Shown here: in pieces, positions 6,287 through 9,917 of the stretch
Layout of the letters: each line of letters opens with the position of its first letter
How positions within the stretch are numbered: position 1 is the stretch's first letter
Assembly (NCBI GenBank): GCA_037445775.1
Contig: JBBIJX010000058.1
Coordinates: 1-9,917 of the forward strand
DNA length: 9,917 nt
Direction: 5' to 3'
Origin: JBBUX01 sp037445775
GTDB lineage: Bacteria > Actinomycetota > Coriobacteriia > Anaerosomatales > PHET01
Position numbers and translations under genes: made by a program
The notes under the pieces: generated by a model
What the model saw: only the letters and a program-made list of their open reading frames with translations
What the model was told of the DNA's origin: nothing
The model's database searches: none

Positions 6287-6348
6287 GGCAGCCGCAGCCT
6301 GCGCCGTGACGTCTGCATCCGTCCCGGCCGAACGTTCGGAGGACACAC

Positions 6349-6954
6349 GTGACCGACACACCGCGCATCCTGGTGATGGGCGTCGGCAACCCCCTGATGC
6401 GCGACGAAGGCATCGGACCGCGCGTCGCCGAGCTGCTCATGGCCGGCTATGACTTCCCCGAATACGTCGAGGTCGTGGACGCCGGCACTATGGGTTACTC
6501 GATCCTTGACCTGTTCCGCGGCGTGGACCACCTCATCGTCGTCGACGCCCTTCGCGACACTGGCCATCCGGCCGGTACAGTGCTCCTGCTCACTCCGGAC
6601 GAGGTCGCTAGCAACCAGGTCATGCACTCACTGCATGACGTGCGCATCGTCGACGTGCTCCAGGCCGCAGCCCTCGTGGACTGCGCACCCGAGACCGTCT
6701 GCGTGGGCATGCAGATCGAGGAGATCGCGGAGTGGGTGCTCGAGCTCTCGGAGCCCTGCGAGGCCGCACTGCCGGTCGCGGCCGCACTCGTGATCGACCG
6801 CTTGGGCGCCTTGGGCGTCGAGCCGACACCCCGGCCCGAAGGCACGCATATCACGGCCACGATCATCGAGGCACTGCGCACCTACGCCCCCATGCCTGAG
6901 GCGGCGTTCGAATCCGAGCGCACTCCAGAGCCGCCGGAGGGCGGCGCCGGCTGA
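6349..6954 (+). CDS. hyaD: Hydrogenase maturation endopeptidase (HyaD/HybD, family M52)
   Basis: This 201-residue protein is the endopeptidase that cuts off the C-terminal tail of the large subunit once nickel is in place. The family start ILVMGVGNPLMRDEGIGPRV (7-26) is intact, and the likely nickel-sensing residues are E20, D66 (IVVDAL) and H96 (MHSLHD). The last 35 or so residues, rich in Pro and Glu, extend past the usual family end. The GTG start has GGAGGA 5 nt upstream (6338-6343). Its likely substrate is the precursor in the same locus, with a cut after H531 of D-P-U-I-G-C-G-V-H. It follows the cytochrome gene by 143 bp and a hairpin, and converges with transketolase at a 7-bp gap. Confidence 0.92.
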   Translation: MTDTPRILVMGVGNPLMRDEGIGPRVAELLMAGYDFPEYVEVVDAGTMGYSILDLFRGVDHLIVVDALRDTGHPAGTVLLLTPDEVASNQVMHSLHDVRIVDVLQAAALVDCAPETVCVGMQIEEIAEWVLELSEPCEAALPVAAALVIDRLGALGVEPTPRPEGTHITATIIEALRTYAPMPEAAFESERTPEPPEGGAG

Positions 6955-6961
6955 GCCCCGC

Positions 6962-8884
6962 TCATCGTGCCCCGAGCCCTCGCTTGACCGCGTCGGCCAA
7001 GGAGCGCGCATCCAGCCCCGCGTGTGCGAGTAACTCCGCAGCGGGGCCCGAGGGCTGGAATCCGGCGACTCCCACACGCACCAACCGGGCGGACGCGCCA
7101 TTCAGCGCGAGCCACTCAGCGACCGACGCTCCAAGCCCGGTTCGCACGTGATGGTCTTCGGCGACCATCAACAACGGTGAGGCCGCAGCCTGTTCTAGCG
7201 AGACGTCATCGAGAGCGAGCGGTGACGCCGTGATGCCCACCGCCACGGCGATTCCTTCGGCCTCTCGCAACATGTCCGATGCCGCCACGCAGGCGCCAGC
7301 GACCGTGCCCATCGTGAGGATGCATGCATCCTCACCGTCGCGTGCCCAGACCAGGTCGCCGTAGTCGAACGCGTAACCACCGCCGAACAGCGGCGCGCCG
7401 TCGGACCCTGCGATGACGGGCAGCTTGCTGCGCCCCATCGCAACGCAGACGCACCCCGGCATACCCGCTGCGGCCCGCACAGCGCGGTCGGTCTGGTTCG
7501 CATCGGCGGGAACGACGACCCGCCAACCGAAGAACTCTCGGAACGCCCCCACATAGTCGAGGCATTGATGGGTCTTGCCGTCCTCTCCCACGTCGAGGCC
7601 GCAGTGCGTCACTACGAGCTTCAGCGCAGCGCCGTTCAGGTCGTTGATCCGCTGCTGGTTGTAGACCTCATCCACTCCGAACACCCCGAAATCCGCGAGG
7701 AACGCGAGCACGCCCGGCACCGTTGAGAGCGCCCCTCCAACCGTGGCCGCGTTGTGCTCGCCGACGCCGCACTGGATGAACCCCGCGGGACGGGCGGATG
7801 CGAACCCGTCGGTCTTGACAGACACGGACAGGTCGCAGTCGAGGACGGCGATGGGAAGTGCCGTGTTCGCCTTAGCGAGGTCAACGAGCGCCCTGCCCCA
7901 TGCCGAACGGTTGTCGATCTTCTCGCCTGGAGCGTACTCGACTGGGGTGCCGGGATCGACCGCGACGGGGACGGTCTCGTGCGGGAGCGCCGCGACGGCG
8001 ACCGGCATTGTTCGGCGCACGACGGCCTGACCGATCGCGCCGGGTCCGGCACCAAGCTCGTCCATCGCTCGCACGTATTCGTCGCGGGTGAGCGCACGCC
8101 CGTGGTACTCCGCCTCGCCTTCCATGAAGGTGACACCCTTGCCGATAGCTGTACGCGCGAGCACCACGCTCGGAGCATCGTCATCCGCCGCGTCGCGAAC
8201 GGCAGCGTGCAAAGCCGCGAGGTCGTGGCCGTCGCATTCGTAGACACGCCACCCGTCGGCTACCCAGGTCTTCGCGATTGCGACCGGCATGATGTCTTCG
8301 GTTCGCCCTGAGATCTGAATCCCGTTGAAGTCGACGATCGCAGTCAGTCCCGCGAGGCCCTCCTTGACCGCGAGGCGCCTCGCCTCGGCTAACTGCCCTT
8401 TCATCTGCTCGCCGTCGGACATCACGACGAAGGTTTGGCACGACACCCCGCTCATTCGGGAGCCCAGCGCAAGGCCAACCCCGGCTGAGAGCCCCTGTCC
8501 CAGATTGCCGGTCGACCACTCGATACCGGGAACGGAGCGTTCCACGTGTCCCTCGAAGACGCTGCCCGCCTGCCTGAAGTGGGCTGCAACCTCATCAGGC
8601 GGGAAGAAGCCTGCGTGCGCGAGCGCTGCATACGCGCCGGGTGAAGTGTGACCGTGCGAGATGACGATGCGGTCCCGCCCATCCCAACGAGGCTCCAGCG
8701 GCCGGAGCCGGCAGATGCCGTAGAGAAGCGTGAAGAGCTCCATGGACGAGAACGAGCCACCGGGATGCCCAGACCCCGCGACCGTGGTGGCGGTGAGCAC
8801 GGTTGCGCGCGCGGCGTGCGCGCGCATCTCGAGCTCGCGGTACTCTTCCGGGCTCAACGCTTCGCTGACTCCGGAGTTGAGCAT
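6962..8884 (-). CDS. tkt: Transketolase
   Basis: This 640-residue thiamine-diphosphate enzyme moves two-carbon units between sugar phosphates in the pentose phosphate pathway. The N-terminal half has GHPGGSFSSMEL (39-50), SHGHTSPGAYAAL (76-88), EWSTGNLGQGLS (122-133) and the Mg/ThDP motif SDGEQ...DFNG (D157, N187). The C-terminal half has the catalytic Glu in GVGEHNA (E376), THCGLDVGEDGKTHQ (426-440) and a C-terminal AEDHHVRTGLGASVAEW domain. FMEGEAEYHGRALTRDEY recalls the N-terminal proteins of split transketolases, so this looks like the two halves joined. The usual GDG is SDG here. I chose the ATG at 8884 because AAAGGA lies 9 nt upstream; a GTG at 8953 has no such site. It could act on other ketose substrates. 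Confidence 0.88.
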   Translation of the reverse strand: MLNSGVSEALSPEEYRELEMRAHAARATVLTATTVAGSGHPGGSFSSMELFTLLYGICRLRPLEPRWDGRDRIVISHGHTSPGAYAALAHAGFFPPDEVAAHFRQAGSVFEGHVERSVPGIEWSTGNLGQGLSAGVGLALGSRMSGVSCQTFVVMSDGEQMKGQLAEARRLAVKEGLAGLTAIVDFNGIQISGRTEDIMPVAIAKTWVADGWRVYECDGHDLAALHAAVRDAADDDAPSVVLARTAIGKGVTFMEGEAEYHGRALTRDEYVRAMDELGAGPGAIGQAVVRRTMPVAVAALPHETVPVAVDPGTPVEYAPGEKIDNRSAWGRALVDLAKANTALPIAVLDCDLSVSVKTDGFASARPAGFIQCGVGEHNAATVGGALSTVPGVLAFLADFGVFGVDEVYNQQRINDLNGAALKLVVTHCGLDVGEDGKTHQCLDYVGAFREFFGWRVVVPADANQTDRAVRAAAGMPGCVCVAMGRSKLPVIAGSDGAPLFGGGYAFDYGDLVWARDGEDACILTMGTVAGACVAASDMLREAEGIAVAVGITASPLALDDVSLEQAAASPLLMVAEDHHVRTGLGASVAEWLALNGASARLVRVGVAGFQPSGPAAELLAHAGLDARSLADAVKRGLGAR

Positions 8885-8982
8885 TCGGCATCGTCCTTTC
8901 GCGGCGACCGGCAGGTACACTGGCGTAGGTCCGGGATATCCGGGGCGATTCACAGAGGGATTATCCCCAAGGAGGACTTAGC
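8885..8982. promoter_or_regulatory. Divergent intergenic region between transketolase and phosphatase
   Basis: These 98 bp must hold the promoters of both divergent genes. A plus-strand TACACT (8916-8921) is a candidate -10 for the phosphatase gene, though its -35 is poor. Two palindromes, GGATATCC (8933-8940 region) and GGGAT-T-ATCCC (8957-8967), may be regulator sites; the minus strand of the second reads GATAAT, a possible -10 for transketolase. Confidence 0.35.
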
Positions 8983-9807
8983 GTGCAGACTCACCTCGAT
9001 ACGGCGCGCCGTGCCGCACTTGCCGGTGGGGCTGAGCTCATCGAACGCGCTGGCTGGCACAGGGATGTGCGTTCGAAGGGCTCGCGGACCGATTTCGTCA
9101 CTGACGGCGACATCGCGGCGGGAATCGCCGCCGTGCGTGCGATACTCTCAATCGATCCGAATGCGCGCATCGTCGTCGAAGAGCCCGAAGTCTGCGTCTC
9201 GCTGGGCATCGATCCCGGAGCGCTCGACGACCCCGAGATCTGGGTCATCGACCCGCTCGACGGGACGACCTCGTACCTGCACGGCTTCCCGTGCTACTCC
9301 GTATCGGTGGCGTTCGCTCGTGAGGGCCAGCCGGTCGCGGGCGCAGTCTACAACGCTGCCGCGCGCGAGCTCTTCTCGGCCGCCGAGGGCGCAGGCGCGA
9401 CGCGTGACGGTGTGACGATCACCTGCTCGTCCGCTGCCGCAGTGACCGACGCCCTGCTGATCACCGGTTTCCCATATGACCGCGGCGCCCCGCTCGACCT
9501 TCAGCTCGCGGTGCTCGGCGCCTTCCTGCGCGCACCGGTACACGGCATCCGGCGTGATGGCTCCGCCGCAGTAGACTGCTGTCACGTAGCGAACGGCCGC
9601 GCAGACGGCTTCTGGGAGTACGCACTCAAGCCATGGGACCTGGCCGCCGGTGCGCTGATCTGCCGGGAAGCAGGGGCGGTCGCAACCGACGTGCGCGGCA
9701 TATCGTACTCGCTTGCGAGCGAGAGCATCTGCGTCGGGAACCCGGTTCTACACCCGCTGATGCTTGAAGTGATCGCCGCAGCCGAAGAGCGGTTCCCCTC
9801 TTCCTAG
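8983..9807 (+). CDS. Inositol monophosphatase family protein
   Basis: This 274-residue protein belongs to the Li-sensitive, Mg-dependent phosphatase superfamily (inositol monophosphatase, CysQ, archaeal-type fructose-1,6-bisphosphatase). Visible motifs are VRSKGSRTDFVTDGD (29-43), the metal-binding VVEEPE (64-69), WVIDPLDGTTSYLHGFP (87-103, D90 and D93; the family N-F is S-Y here), and the C-terminal KPWDLAAGALICREAGA (216-232, D219). These cover all metal ligands, so it should be active. The GTG start has AAGGAGGA 6 nt upstream. The substrate may be inositol phosphate, 3'-phosphoadenosine phosphate or a sugar phosphate; being divergent from transketolase makes a sugar phosphate attractive but unproven. 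Its stop overlaps the end of the convergent gene to the right. Confidence 0.88.
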   Translation: MQTHLDTARRAALAGGAELIERAGWHRDVRSKGSRTDFVTDGDIAAGIAAVRAILSIDPNARIVVEEPEVCVSLGIDPGALDDPEIWVIDPLDGTTSYLHGFPCYSVSVAFAREGQPVAGAVYNAAARELFSAAEGAGATRDGVTITCSSAAAVTDALLITGFPYDRGAPLDLQLAVLGAFLRAPVHGIRRDGSAAVDCCHVANGRADGFWEYALKPWDLAAGALICREAGAVATDVRGISYSLASESICVGNPVLHPLMLEVIAAAEERFPSS

Positions 9808-9917
9808 CGCGTGCGAGCCGCGGCTGTCTCCTCAGTGTAGTCGACGCCTAGGTCGCCGAGTACCTTGTCCACTGCTCTCTCCCCGCTCTCGATGCAGTTG
9901 GGGATGCCAACACCGCG
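9804..9917 (-). CDS. C-terminal fragment, possible FAD-dependent amine-oxidase-type protein
   Basis: The reverse strand is open from the window edge to a TAG at 9806-9804 and codes for the last 37 residues of a protein: GVGIPNCIESGERAVDKVLGDLG and a short polar tail. A G-V-G-I-P-x-C-I-x-S-G-x-x-A-A segment is typical of the last FAD-contacting helix of flavin amine-oxidase-fold enzymes such as protoporphyrinogen oxidase or phytoene-desaturase-like oxidoreductases. The fragment is short, so the family is a suggestion. Its end overlaps the end of the phosphatase gene by 3 bp around a shared CTAG. Confidence 0.55.
   Translation of the reverse strand, partial: RGVGIPNCIESGERAVDKVLGDLGVDYTEETAAARTR

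Noticed and set aside
8885..8953. N-terminal extension of transketolase from GTG at 8953
   Set aside because: No ribosome binding site precedes it, the extra residues are Pro-rich and unlike the family, and AAAGGA precedes the ATG at 8884.

Overview
The window is high-GC DNA with many GTG starts, strong GGAGG-type ribosome binding sites and -10 boxes of the TAnnnT kind. Together with an anaerobic gene set, this suggests an anaerobic or facultative high-GC actinobacterium, perhaps of the Coriobacteriia/OPB41 type. That placement is inference only; there is no rRNA or marker gene here.

The centrepiece (2724-6954, + strand) is a membrane-bound uptake hydrogenase locus: a Tat-exported small subunit, a large subunit, a b-type cytochrome and, after a hairpin, the maturation endopeptidase. 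A standard ORF call ends the large subunit at a TGA (5459-5461), just where the second CxxC nickel motif should be. Read through this TGA, the same frame continues as U-I-G-C-G-V-H plus a 20-residue tail to a TAG at 5540-5542, and the cytochrome ATG is the very next codon. A perfect 7-bp hairpin (5472-5491) begins 10 nt after the TGA, where a bacterial SECIS element belongs. The small subunit has Cys where [3Fe-4S] hydrogenases have Pro, giving four ligands for the medial cluster, as in [NiFeSe] enzymes. I therefore call a selenocysteine-containing [NiFeSe] hydrogenase that feeds electrons through cytochrome b to the quinone pool.

Left flank: a partial FAD-linked oxidase on the minus strand (926 leftwards, running off the window). 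Its promoter has consensus hexamers and a 19-bp spacer holding a CsoR/RcnR-like palindrome. Then come a HAD phosphatase (+) and a DUF2249 protein (-), whose 3' ends overlap by 21 bp. A gene-free stretch (2136-2723) holds a probable promoter with two inverted repeats and a hairpin-rich leader for the hydrogenase operon.

Right flank: a full-length transketolase (-) converges on the protease gene with a 7-bp gap. It is divergent from an inositol-monophosphatase-family gene (+), which converges, with a 3-bp overlap, on a minus-strand gene of which only the last 37 codons are present; this may be a FAD-dependent amine-oxidase-type protein. These flanking genes are not obviously linked to hydrogen metabolism. 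No hyp maturation genes, sel genes, tRNA, rRNA, CRISPR array or insertion sequence are visible.
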